Shown: piece after piece, positions 54,579 through 62,877 of the stretch
How positions within the stretch are numbered: position 1 is the first letter of the stretch
Layout of the letters: each line of letters begins with the position of its first letter
Assembly (NCBI GenBank): GCA_963843455.1
Contig: CAWJKE010000008.1
Span: 310,001 to 374,000, forward strand
Direction of reading: 5' to 3'
Source: CAIQPS01 sp963843455
Lineage (GTDB): Bacteria > Actinomycetota > Thermoleophilia > RBG-16-64-13
DNA length: 64,000 bases
Position numbers and translations under genes: made by a program
Notes under the pieces: generated by a model
Seen by the model: the letters and a program-made list of their open reading frames with translations, nothing else
Database searches by the model: none
Told to the model about the DNA's origin: nothing

Positions 54579-55490
54579 TTAGGCGGAGTCTGGCTCGGCC
54601 GGCTCGATGTGGACCACGACGTCGGCCAGTTGGGGATATCTGGCCCGCAAAGCGTTCTCCACCTCATGTGCCACCGCGTGTCCCTGCTCCACGGTGGTGT
54701 GGGGTGCGACGAGCACGTGTAGGTCCGCAGCGATCTGGTTCTCCGAACCGCGGGTCCGCACCGAGTGGCAACCAACGACGCCCTCGACCTTCCCGGCGAT
54801 GCTGGCGAGATCCTCCTCGGGCAAACGGGCGGAATCGCCAAGGGTACGTGCCACGCCCCGTATTATGGTGAGCGCCGTATAGGCTATGACGACCGCGACC
54901 AAGAGGGCGACCACTCCGTCGGCCTTCTCGAAGCCGAGCTTGACAAGGATGAGGCTGATAATCACCCCGATGCTCACCAGGACGTCGCTCAAGGTGTGGC
55001 GGCTATCGGCGATGAGCACCTCGCTGCCGAGACGGCGCCCGGCGCGGGCCTCCCAGGTGGTCACACCGATGTTCACCGCGAGCGTCCCGAGCATGATGGC
55101 GAACGACGCGATGGTCACTTCGGTCGCCTCATCGCCCTGCAGACCCGCGATCGCGCCGCGGACCACGCTGTAGCACGCGATGCCGAGCATGACGGCGATG
55201 ATCGCGGCAGTGAACGTCTCGAACTTGGCATGACCGTAGGGATGATCTCGATCAGCCGGGCGGGCTGCGAATCCCATGCCGACGAGGGCCACCACGTTCG
55301 ACACCCCGTCGAAGAGCGAACTTATGCCGTCGGCCTGCATCGCGGCCGAGTTGCTGAATATGCCGTAGAGGAGTTTGGCGAACGCCACGACGACATTGAG
55401 GGCAAGGACGACCCAGAGCACTCGACGGATCGAGTGGATGCGATCTCCGGCCGAGAGGGGGGCGCCAACAGGTGTGGGAGCAGTGTCCAC
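54579..55490 (-). CDS. Cation diffusion facilitator (CDF) metal efflux transporter
   Basis: A 303-residue CDF protein exporting zinc, iron or manganese by proton antiport. Six helices follow the family order. The helix-2 site is ADGISSLFDGVSNVVALVG, and DHPYGHAKFETFTA is the loop after helix 3. The helix-5 site is IADSRHTLSDVLVSIGVI, so metal-site residues are D-x3-D and H-x3-D in each. The cytoplasmic ferredoxin-like domain ends DLHVLVAPHTTVEQGHAVAH and DVVVHIEPAEP. GTG 55490 was chosen (VDTAPTPVGAPL); a frame open further upstream overlaps the next genes. It is last in a four-gene operon. Confidence 0.92.
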   Translation of the reverse strand: MDTAPTPVGAPLSAGDRIHSIRRVLWVVLALNVVVAFAKLLYGIFSNSAAMQADGISSLFDGVSNVVALVGMGFAARPADRDHPYGHAKFETFTAAIIAVMLGIACYSVVRGAIAGLQGDEATEVTIASFAIMLGTLAVNIGVTTWEARAGRRLGSEVLIADSRHTLSDVLVSIGVIISLILVKLGFEKADGVVALLVAVVIAYTALTIIRGVARTLGDSARLPEEDLASIAGKVEGVVGCHSVRTRGSENQIAADLHVLVAPHTTVEQGHAVAHEVENALRARYPQLADVVVHIEPAEPDSA

Positions 55491-55525
55491 GGCTCTAGAG
55501 TCTACCCCAGCCGAGAAGTCCGTCC

Positions 55526-55861
55526 CTAACGGTCGGTACGCGGCTCCCGGCGCCGGTCCATCAGGTGCCGCACGGCCAGGTAGGGATGCCGGTAGGTCAT
55601 GCGCGGGCCCGAATAGCGCATGGCAGCCCTGATCCGCTCCCGCATCGTAGGGCGGAAGCAGTGGACCGTACACCGGGCGCAGGTCGGTTTGCCGTCGCCG
55701 AAGCGGCACGAGTCGACGCGGTCGAGCGAATAATGGAGGAGGCTGGTGCAGTCGGGGCAGAGGCAGGACCGGCCGCCGTGAGTCTGGCGGCAGTACATCC
55801 GGATCATCAGGTCGATGGTCCGTGCCTCTCGCCGCAGCCGCCGGGGTTGCGATGAGGACAC
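55526..55861 (-). CDS. YgbA-type protein (nitrous-oxide-stimulated-promoter family)
   Basis: A 111-residue cysteine-rich protein matching the YgbA_NO family. REARTIDLMIRMYCRQTHGG, CLCPDCTSLLHYSLDRVDSC, GDGKPTCARCTVHCFRPTMR and IRAAMRYSGPRMTYRHPYLA follow the family consensus closely, with the CxxC-type cysteines that may bind metal. In enterobacteria ygbA is induced by nitric oxide and helps recovery from nitrosative stress. It starts at GTG 55861, three bases after the nitroreductase stop, so the two are tightly coupled. Confidence 0.88.
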   Translation of the reverse strand: MSSSQPRRLRREARTIDLMIRMYCRQTHGGRSCLCPDCTSLLHYSLDRVDSCRFGDGKPTCARCTVHCFRPTMRERIRAAMRYSGPRMTYRHPYLAVRHLMDRRREPRTDR

Positions 55862-55864
55862 GGT

Positions 55865-56377
55865 CTACTCCCAGCGATCGACTGCGATGATGTCCGACAG
55901 CGGCTTGCGGGTCTTGATTTGGGGCGAGTCGGCAGGGTAGCCGACGGTCATCAGCTCGATGACTTTCGCGGAACGCGGTATCCCCAAAACGTCGCGGACC
56001 TCGTCCTGCGAGAATGCTCCGATCCAGCAGGTTGCCAAGCCCTCCGCCGTGGCAGCCAGAGATAGGTGCTCCATGGCGATGGCTACGTCCACGGGATCGC
56101 CGGGGATGCCGCAGCTCATTATCCGGTCCGGCATGAGACCGCACCCCGCGACCACTACCGGCGCCGTGGCAATGAAGCGTTGATTGGCACATGCCCGCAC
56201 CAGTCTCTGTTTGATCTCAAGGTCGTGGACCAGGATGAACTTCCAGGGTTGGCGGTTGGAACCTGACGGGGCGAGACGTACCGCCTCGAGGACTCGCAGC
56301 AGTTTCTCCGGCTCCACCGCGCGGGGCTGGTAAGAGCGGCAGGCATAGCGGGTCTTGGCTAGTTCGAGGAAGTCCAT
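55865..56377 (-). CDS. Nitroreductase family protein
   Basis: A 170-residue FMN-dependent oxidoreductase. FLELAKTRYACRSYQPRAVE carries the FMN-phosphate-binding Arg residues, RLAPSGSNRQPWKFILV the conserved flavin loop, MEHLSLAATAEGLATCWIGA the dimer helix, and VIELMTVGYPADSP the C-terminal FMN contact. Such enzymes reduce nitro groups, quinones or flavins with NAD(P)H. It begins 6 bases after the NlpC/P60 gene and is followed within 3 bases by the YgbA gene. Confidence 0.92.
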   Translation of the reverse strand: MDFLELAKTRYACRSYQPRAVEPEKLLRVLEAVRLAPSGSNRQPWKFILVHDLEIKQRLVRACANQRFIATAPVVVAGCGLMPDRIMSCGIPGDPVDVAIAMEHLSLAATAEGLATCWIGAFSQDEVRDVLGIPRSAKVIELMTVGYPADSPQIKTRKPLSDIIAVDRWE

Positions 56378-56383
56378 GCCCGG

Positions 56384-57415
56384 CTAGAAGAGGCGGGTGG
56401 CCCCGAGGTAGCTACTCGTCCACACTGTGCTGATCTGCACGTGGTTCCCGGTGGCGTTGATCATATTTCCGTTACCGATGTAGATGCCTACGTGGTGGAT
56501 GGGGTTGTAGAAGAAGACGAGATCGCCCGGCTTCAACTGGGCTCGTGAAACGTGTGCGCCGTAGTGATACTGCATCGCGCTGGAGTGGGGCAGGGAGATA
56601 CCTACCCTCGCAAAGGAATACTTGACCAGACCGGAGCAATCGAACCCGCTGGGGCTCGACCCGCCCCACACGTAGGGCACCCCCAGATACCTCATGGCGG
56701 TGCTGATGACTATGCCCGGTCGGGAGGCGAGGAACCGCTGACGCGCCCGGGCCTCGGCTGCGAGTTTTGCCTGGCGAGCGGCCTCCGCCTTCTTGAGTTT
56801 GGCAATCTGGACTTCCTTGCCTTTGAGCGCCTTCTTCTGTTTCGCGATCTGGCTCAGCACCTTCTTCCGCGCGCCCTCGACCCTGTCGGCATATGCCTGC
56901 TGCTCTGTTTGCTGAACGACCAACTCGGCCTTTCGATCGGCCACCTTCTGTTTGTAGCTCGTCACCTGGTTGACCAGCTGCGAGTCTTGCTTGCCGAGCC
57001 GCTGCATCTGACCGACTCGGGAGATCAGATCGGTGAAGCTGCTCGCGTTGAGGATGACGCCAAGCATGGTGAGATCGCCGGCCTTGTAGATGTTTACCAG
57101 CCTCCGGTTGAGCTGATCTTGGGCCGTGTTCAGGTCGCGCTCAGCCTTGGTGATGTTGTTGGTGGTCCTTTTGACCGCGGCCTGCGTGTCCTCGAGCTGC
57201 TGGTTGGCGTAGTCGTACTCCTCGGCCACGGCACTCAGTTCTTCGTCGAGCTTGTTGATGAGGTTCAACAGCGCCTGAGCCTGAGCATTTGCTTTATCTA
57301 TGGCCGGGGTGGCCTGGACAAAGGTGGAGCCGGAGAGGACTAGAACAGACGCGACGAGGAGCACCACCAGCAGGCGCTTGAGCGATGCGTGTGCGATGCG
57401 TCTGGTGCCAGGCAC
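56384..57415 (-). CDS. NlpC/P60 peptidoglycan endopeptidase with coiled coil (paralogue 2)
   Basis: A 343-residue secreted hydrolase with the same architecture as the protein at 22215-23363, but without the long Ala/Lys linker. It has a signal peptide ending near VQATPAIDKAN, a coiled coil (LDEELSAVAEEYDYANQQLE onward to about residue 215) and an NlpC/P60 domain with the catalytic cysteine in SGFDCSGLVKYSF, histidine in NPIHHVGIYIGNG and the end ATGNHVQI. The SSFTDLI segment is shared by both. GTG 57415 follows AGGAGGGG, a strong site. It is first in an operon with the nitroreductase, YgbA and CDF genes. Confidence 0.92.
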   Translation of the reverse strand: MPGTRRIAHASLKRLLVVLLVASVLVLSGSTFVQATPAIDKANAQAQALLNLINKLDEELSAVAEEYDYANQQLEDTQAAVKRTTNNITKAERDLNTAQDQLNRRLVNIYKAGDLTMLGVILNASSFTDLISRVGQMQRLGKQDSQLVNQVTSYKQKVADRKAELVVQQTEQQAYADRVEGARKKVLSQIAKQKKALKGKEVQIAKLKKAEAARQAKLAAEARARQRFLASRPGIVISTAMRYLGVPYVWGGSSPSGFDCSGLVKYSFARVGISLPHSSAMQYHYGAHVSRAQLKPGDLVFFYNPIHHVGIYIGNGNMINATGNHVQISTVWTSSYLGATRLF

Positions 57416-57699
57416 CTTCCCCTCCTGGTCCGCCTGATCCCTTGGCTGCGGGGGCGGGCGTTGCCAGCCGTGTCACGGTGGGGCGGGATTATACCGTCGC
57501 CCATCGCATCTGTCATTTTCGCGGCCGGGACCGCGGGTCCTGTCTAGTCGGAGCGATCGCCGCTCTTTCGGTCTGCGCCCGCGGTCTGGGCACGCCCGAG
57601 AAACATGGGTGGCCACAATCCGACACTAAAGCGCTACCATTGAGTATAGGATGCTTGGTTGCTCGGCGCGGCGTCTCACGAGACAAACGGAGAGGGTCT

Positions 57700-58935
57700 A
57701 TGCGGGTAGGTCTGGTTTCGCCGTATGCGTGGACAGTGCCGGGAGGGGTGAACAACCACGTGATGAGTCTTGTCCGCCATCTGGAGCGCGCGGACAATGA
57801 GGTCTACGTGATCGCCCCGGCCGGCGACCTGCGTCGCTCCCAGACCACCATACCCACGAACTTCATCTCGGCCGGCAGAGCTTTCCCGGTCCGCTCGAAC
57901 GGCTCTGTAGCCTACGTCAACGGTTCGTTCTTCATGCTGGGAAGGATGAACCGCATCCTGTCCCCTCTGGAACTCGACGTTGTGCACGTCCACGAGCCCA
58001 CCATCCCCGCCGTCGGCGCGGCGGCCACCATGATGGCCAAGGTCCCGGTGGTGGCGACGTTCCACGCGGCCGGGGCAGCTTCGGCCTTCTATTTGCGCTG
58101 GCGGCCGCTCGCGGAGAGGATACTCACCAGCATCACCCTGCGGATCGTCGTCTCCGAGACCGCTCGGCAGACGGTCATCGGCGAATTCCCCGGGGAGTAC
58201 CGGGTCATCCCTAACGGTATCGAGATCGAACGCTATGCACCGGCCAGGGGAGGCCAAAAGGTACCAGGCCGGATTCTTTTTGTCGGCCGTCCCGAGCCCC
58301 GCAAGGGGCTGCCGGCGTTGCTCGAGGCGTTCGAAGGTCTTCGCCGCCGCCGCCCCGACGCTACCCTGGTGCTCGCGGGTCCCACGCCCGAGGAACTCCA
58401 GGCGCTCGCCTCGCGGGAGCGTCACACGCCCAACAGGAGCCTGGGCGGAGTCACCGCCCTCGGCCGGGTGCCCCACGAAGTCAAGGTGAGGGAGATGGCG
58501 GCGGCCCAGGTGCTGTGCGCTCCTTCGAATGGGGGCGAGAGTTTCGGGATCGTTCTGATCGAGGCCATGGCCGCCGGTCTTCCGGTGGTCGCGTCCGACA
58601 TCCCCGGCTACCGTGCCGTCCTCGCCGAAGGGTCGGCCGGTGTGCTCGTCCCGCCCGACCATCCCTCCGCCCTCGAGAACGCCCTTTTCGGCGTGCTGGA
58701 GAACGATGAACTTCGGCAGGATCTTACCTTTTCAGGTATCGCGCGGGCCGAGCGCTACTCCTGGGACCGGCTGATAGATCAGGTGACGGAGGCATACGGG
58801 GACGCCATCGCCCTCGGTCCGAGGATGGTCCGGGAGCCCCCCGTGCCCGCCTTTGCTCAGCTCGTCTACTTCATGCGGGCAAAGAGCCGCGAGGCGGAGA
58901 GGCTGCGCGAAGCGCAGGGCCAAGCTCCGACGTAG
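57700..58935 (+). CDS. GT4 glycosyltransferase (PimA-like)
   Basis: A 411-residue GT-B enzyme resembling phosphatidylinositol mannosyltransferase PimA of actinobacteria. The N-terminus MRVGLVSPYAWTVPGGVNNH with VMSLVRHLERADNEVYVIAP binds acceptor, HVHEPTIPAVGAAATMM follows, and the donor domain has ILFVGRPEPRKGLPALLEAF, CAPSNGGESFGIVLIEAMAA (the E-x7-E type motif) and GLPVVASDIPGYRAVL. The product would be a phospholipid glycoside, but the substrate is inferred. ATG 57700 lies after GGAGAGGG. It is divergent from the NlpC/P60 operon across 284 bases. Confidence 0.85.
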   Translation: MRVGLVSPYAWTVPGGVNNHVMSLVRHLERADNEVYVIAPAGDLRRSQTTIPTNFISAGRAFPVRSNGSVAYVNGSFFMLGRMNRILSPLELDVVHVHEPTIPAVGAAATMMAKVPVVATFHAAGAASAFYLRWRPLAERILTSITLRIVVSETARQTVIGEFPGEYRVIPNGIEIERYAPARGGQKVPGRILFVGRPEPRKGLPALLEAFEGLRRRRPDATLVLAGPTPEELQALASRERHTPNRSLGGVTALGRVPHEVKVREMAAAQVLCAPSNGGESFGIVLIEAMAAGLPVVASDIPGYRAVLAEGSAGVLVPPDHPSALENALFGVLENDELRQDLTFSGIARAERYSWDRLIDQVTEAYGDAIALGPRMVREPPVPAFAQLVYFMRAKSREAERLREAQGQAPT

Positions 58936-58966
58936 CAGCGGGCCCTCGTGTGACCCCGGGCTGCTC

Positions 58967-59350
58967 CTATTGCACGATCACCGTGCCGGTCATGCCCGGG
59001 TGGATGCTGCAGTAGTATGGGTATGTGCCTGCCTTGGTGAACGTGAAGCTGAAACTCTGCCCCTTGTCGAACAGCTCGCTCTTGAACTCACCGTTCTTTG
59101 CGACGACATCGTGCTGCGGCGCGTCCTGATTGACCCAGGTGACGGTGTCGCCGACCTTGACGGTGATCTCCTGGGGGTTGTATGAGCGGTTGGTCATGAT
59201 CACCTGAGGGCCGTTGCCGGCCGCCGTGCTGCCCGTGGTCGCAGAGGCGGAAGAGCCGCCGCAACCGGTCAGCAGGCCGAAGGCGAGCAGTAGCGACGCC
59301 GAGACGGCGAACCAGAGTGCCCCTCGCAGGGTGACGGCGCGAAACATCAT
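58967..59350 (-). CDS. Cupredoxin lipoprotein (plastocyanin-like)
   Basis: A 127-residue small blue copper protein with a lipoprotein signal (ASLLLAFGLLTGC). The copper ligands are visible: His in DAPQHDVVAKNG, and Cys, His and Met in YPYYCSIHPGMTGTVIVQ, the plastocyanin/azurin order H...C-x2-H-x2-M. It would carry electrons at the outer face of the membrane. It lies 71 bases after the ABC-2 permease gene on the same strand and may belong to that operon. Confidence 0.92.
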   Translation of the reverse strand: MMFRAVTLRGALWFAVSASLLLAFGLLTGCGGSSASATTGSTAAGNGPQVIMTNRSYNPQEITVKVGDTVTWVNQDAPQHDVVAKNGEFKSELFDKGQSFSFTFTKAGTYPYYCSIHPGMTGTVIVQ

Positions 59351-59421
59351 CGGGTGGCCTCCCTCAATCTGTCATGCGAGTGTCGCATCGCGCTTCATTA
59401 ATGTGAGCATCATACTCGGGC

Positions 59422-60369
59422 TCAAAGATCCTTGCGGGCGAACAACCAGCAGCCGGCCGCCAGGGCGACCACCAGATACCCGAGGCAGTAGAGAAGCATG
59501 GCCGGGCTCACAGGGGAGGGGGTGCCGAAGGGCCCGGTTTGGACGAGTTGAGAAAGCGCGCCGGGGATGACCGGGGCGAGGTCGTGCAGGCCGCCCCGGA
59601 ACAAGAGATCTGAGGGCACAAGGAAGGCGACCGCCTTCCCGATGGTCTGTGCCGTCTGGTTGGCGAGGAGGATCCCGATCTGGTTCACCACTCCGGCGAT
59701 GAAGGCCAGACCGTAGGCCATGAACACGAGGATACCGGTGGCAAGGGGAGGCAGGAAGGTGGTGCCCACCGCTGCCAGGGCCAGGAGGATGAGACCCTGA
59801 AGGGCTATCAGGCCGACGGCCTGCACCGGGTCGGGCGGGGCGTAGCCGCTGAAGGCCCACGTGAGCCCGATGAGCAGAGCCGTCACCATGATCAAATACG
59901 CCAGGAAGATGCTGGCGAAGCCGAGGTAGCGGCCCAGAAGCAACTGGTACCGCGCCAGCGGCCGGGTGACAATGGTCTGCAGCGTGCCGTTCTCGGCATC
60001 CCCCGACACCATGCCCGAGGCGGAGAACACGAGCATCGTCACCGTCAGTATGCTGGCCATGAAGATCCCAAGGGAGAGCATCACGTAGGCGGCGATCTGT
60101 CTCATGAGTGAGGCGAGGTCGGTGTCCGTGGGTAGTAGGCCGCGTGCCGCGGCCGGGGCCTGATCGATCCCGAGGTCGGTCTGGTAGCTGAAGGCAAAGT
60201 AACCGCCCAGACCGTAGAGGACGACGAACGCGAGGGTGAGGATCAGCCCGACGATGACCATCCGCCGCCGCAGGCCCTCCTTCCAGGTGAAGGCCGCCAG
60301 AGTCAGCACCTGACGCGGCGCGCTTCCCGGCGAGAGCCAACCGCGGGCCGCAGGGGCAGTCTGGTTCAT
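59422..60369 (-). CDS. ABC-2 type transporter permease
   Basis: A 315-residue membrane protein with six helices: WKEGLRRRMVIVGLILTLAF, a pair near YVMLSLGIFMASILTVTMLV, AYLIMVTALLIGLTWAF, LIALQGLILLALAAVGTTFL, ILVFMAYGLAFIAGVVNQIG and LYCLGYLVVALAAGCWLFAR. The NGTLQTIVTRPLARYQLLLG segment after helix 2 is typical of ABC-2/NosY permeases. Its start overlaps the ATPase stop by four bases. The substrate is unknown; a copper-protein maturation link through the cupredoxin is speculative. Confidence 0.88.
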   Translation of the reverse strand: MNQTAPAARGWLSPGSAPRQVLTLAAFTWKEGLRRRMVIVGLILTLAFVVLYGLGGYFAFSYQTDLGIDQAPAAARGLLPTDTDLASLMRQIAAYVMLSLGIFMASILTVTMLVFSASGMVSGDAENGTLQTIVTRPLARYQLLLGRYLGFASIFLAYLIMVTALLIGLTWAFSGYAPPDPVQAVGLIALQGLILLALAAVGTTFLPPLATGILVFMAYGLAFIAGVVNQIGILLANQTAQTIGKAVAFLVPSDLLFRGGLHDLAPVIPGALSQLVQTGPFGTPSPVSPAMLLYCLGYLVVALAAGCWLFARKDL

Positions 60370-61307
60370 GACCGGTCCCCCTGGCTGGGGGCGGGCTCGT
60401 GGTCTTTGACGAGTTGGACGAAGGCGTCCTCGAGGGAGCGCCGAACGAGCCCCGCTTCGTACACGGGTACCCCGAGACCCACAAGAGTGGCGACGACTCT
60501 GGGAAGGTCCTCCCGGGTGGCGACCGGCACCACGAACTCCTCGCCGGTGTAAGTCGCATCGGCGACCCCGGACGCCCGCAGGGCGGCCCCAGCGGCCTCG
60601 ACCGACTCCTGAGACAAGCGGCCGACCTCCACCCGGGCCACCGGCCCTTGGAGAAGGTCGTCCATGGACCCCAGGGCTACGACCGAGCCTCGGTCGATCA
60701 CCGCCACGCGGTCGCAGATCTTCTCCACTTCGGTGAGCAGGTGGCTGTTGAGGAAGACCGTCGTCCCCTGGTCCTTGAGGTGCAGGAGAACGTCGCGCAC
60801 CTCGATCCTGCCCAGGGGATCGAGGGCGCTGGTGGGCTCATCGAGGAAGATGACTCGGGGCTGTCCCACCAGGGCCTGAGCAAGGCCCAACCGCTGCTGC
60901 ATGCCCTTGGAAAGCTCCGCCACCCGCCGGTCAGCGGCGTCGGCGAGACCGACGAGTGCGAGAAGACGGTCGGTGTCGACGGTGACTCCCAGTAGTCGGC
61001 CGTGGAAGCGCAGCAACTCGCGCCCAGTCAGCCATCCGGGAAAGCGGAAGTGCTCGGGGAGATATCCGACCCCGCGTTGGGTGACTCTGGTGCCCGGCTT
61101 GCCCCCCAGCACACGGACGCTGCCGGAGCTCGCGTGTACCAGACCGGTGAGGATCTTGACCAGGGTGGACTTGCCGGCGCCGTTGGGACCCAAGAAGCCG
61201 AAGATGCTGCCGCTGGGCACCTCCAAGGAGACCCCCTGAAGCGCGAGGGTGGTCCCGAAGCGCTTGCGGACGTCGTGGCACTCCGCCGCTGCACGTGGTT
61301 GCTCCAT
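60366..61307 (-). CDS. ABC transporter ATPase (CcmA/NosF-like)
   Basis: A 313-residue ATPase. Walker A is GFLGPNGAGKSTLVKILTGL, the Q-loop region VGYLPEHFRFPGWLTGRELL, the signature ELSKGMQQRLGLAQALVG and Walker B VIFLDEPTSALDPLG, with switch NSHLLTEVEKI. The C-terminal 90 residues form the small regulatory domain (VEVGRLSQESVEAAG). ATG 61307 (MEQPRAAAECHDVRKRFG) was chosen; the longer frame to 61628 overlaps the divergent carboxyltransferase gene. It is first in an operon with the permease. Confidence 0.92.
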   Translation of the reverse strand: MEQPRAAAECHDVRKRFGTTLALQGVSLEVPSGSIFGFLGPNGAGKSTLVKILTGLVHASSGSVRVLGGKPGTRVTQRGVGYLPEHFRFPGWLTGRELLRFHGRLLGVTVDTDRLLALVGLADAADRRVAELSKGMQQRLGLAQALVGQPRVIFLDEPTSALDPLGRIEVRDVLLHLKDQGTTVFLNSHLLTEVEKICDRVAVIDRGSVVALGSMDDLLQGPVARVEVGRLSQESVEAAGAALRASGVADATYTGEEFVVPVATREDLPRVVATLVGLGVPVYEAGLVRRSLEDAFVQLVKDHEPAPSQGDRS

Positions 61308-61359
61308 GTCCCGGGAGGATAGCACTGCCCAGTTTCCTCGACGCGCGTTTCCGTGTAGC

Positions 61360-62877
61360 ATGGCACCCACCAATGTGGACCGAGATCGGGGGAAGCGTGG
61401 TAGCGACGACCTGCCAGAAGGTTTCGCCGTCGTGACCGGCGAGGAGAAACTGGAGCGGCTGCGCCTGCTGAAGAAAGAGGCCCTTCTCGAAGGGGGGCCC
61501 GAGCAAGCGGCGGCTCGGCGCAAGAACGACCTCCTGAGCGCGCGCGAGCGCGTACTCGCACTGCTGGATGCCGGGAGCTTTGTGGAGTTGGACGTGCTTG
61601 TGGGCGGGGTGGTCACCGGACACGGCAAGGTCGGCGGCCGTGATGTCTACGTGTTCTCGCAAGACGGGACCGACGCAGACGGCTATTCGCGGGAGCGCTT
61701 CGCCCAGAAGACTGTCAAAGTGGTCGACCTGGCCATGAAGAACGGGGCGCCTCTCATCGGCATCCACGATGCGGGCGATCGCTGGGCACACGAAGGCGGG
61801 TTGGGGGCACTCGGTGCCTACGCCGATATTTTCTTCCGGAACGTGATGGCCTCGGGCCTGGTCCCGCAGATCTCCGCGATCATGGGACAGTGCGGCGGGG
61901 CCGCCGCGTATTCTCCGGTTCTGGCCGACTTCACGCTCATGGTGAAGGGATCGAGCCAGCTCTTCCTGGCCGGCCCCGAGGCCGCTCGGGCTGTGCTGGG
62001 TGAGGAGACCACCATCGAGGAGTTGGGTGGGGGCAGGACCCACAGTGAGAGCAGTGGTCTCGCCCACCTGGCTGCGGATGACGAGGGCAAGTGCCTGCAG
62101 GCCGTGCGTGGTCTGCTGTCGTATCTGCCCCAGAACAACCTGGAAGAAGCCCCGCGTGCGGTCTGCACCGACCCGGCCGACCGGCGCGACGAGGGCCTGG
62201 AAAGACTTATGCTCGCGGATCGAGGAGCCTCCGGTGAAGGCGGCTATGACGTGCGCGAGGTGGTGACCGGTGTGGTCGACTCGGGTGAGTTCCTCGAGTT
62301 GCAGGCCGAGTGGGCTCGCAATCTGGTCATCGGCTTCGGCCGGCTGAACGGCCGGGCCGTCGGCATCGTTGCGAATCAGCCGGCGCAATTTGCCGGCAGG
62401 CTCGACATCGACGCCTGCGCGAAGGGCGCCCGGTTCGTCCGGACGTGCGATGCCTTCAACATCCCGCTGCTGACCTTCGTCGACACGCCCGGATTCGTTC
62501 CGGGCAAGGCGCAGGAGCGCGGTGGGCTGTTGCGCGACGCCACCAAGCTGCTCTATGCGTTCTGCGAGGCGACGGTGCCCAAGCTGACGGTCGTCACCGG
62601 CAAAGCGTACGGAGAAGCCTACGAGGTGATGTGCTCCAAGCACATCCGGGCCGACTTCAACCTGGCCTGGCCGTCGGCCGAGATCGCCGCCTCGGCCACG
62701 GCGAGCGCGGTCCGGCGCTGGGAGGCCCACTCACCGTTCACCGCAGCCAAGCGGGGGTACCTGGACGACGTCGTCGAGCCCCGCGACACCAGGCCGCGAC
62801 TGGTCGCGGCACTCGAAGCCTGTGCTTCGAAGCGGGAAGGCCGCCCTCCCAAGAAGCACGGGAATATCCCCCTGTGA
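61360..62877 (+). CDS. Carboxyltransferase subunit, acyl-CoA carboxylase beta / transcarboxylase 12S type
   Basis: A 505-residue biotin-dependent carboxyltransferase that moves CO2 between carboxybiotin and propionyl- or acetyl-CoA. It has the two crotonase-like halves. The N-terminal half shows RKNDLLSARERVLALLDAGS and IGIHDAGDRWAHEGGLGALG; GQCGGAAAYSPVLADFTLM is the acyl-CoA oxyanion loop. The C-terminal half shows VVDSGEFLELQAEWARNLV, FVDTPGFVPGKAQERGGLL and GKAYGEAYEVMCSKHIRADF, with AWPSAEIAASA. ATG 61360 lacks a strong binding site; GTG 61375 is an alternative. Its TGA overlaps the next gene's GTG. Most likely methylmalonyl-CoA/propionyl-CoA specific. Confidence 0.9.
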   Translation: MAPTNVDRDRGKRGSDDLPEGFAVVTGEEKLERLRLLKKEALLEGGPEQAAARRKNDLLSARERVLALLDAGSFVELDVLVGGVVTGHGKVGGRDVYVFSQDGTDADGYSRERFAQKTVKVVDLAMKNGAPLIGIHDAGDRWAHEGGLGALGAYADIFFRNVMASGLVPQISAIMGQCGGAAAYSPVLADFTLMVKGSSQLFLAGPEAARAVLGEETTIEELGGGRTHSESSGLAHLAADDEGKCLQAVRGLLSYLPQNNLEEAPRAVCTDPADRRDEGLERLMLADRGASGEGGYDVREVVTGVVDSGEFLELQAEWARNLVIGFGRLNGRAVGIVANQPAQFAGRLDIDACAKGARFVRTCDAFNIPLLTFVDTPGFVPGKAQERGGLLRDATKLLYAFCEATVPKLTVVTGKAYGEAYEVMCSKHIRADFNLAWPSAEIAASATASAVRRWEAHSPFTAAKRGYLDDVVEPRDTRPRLVAALEACASKREGRPPKKHGNIPL

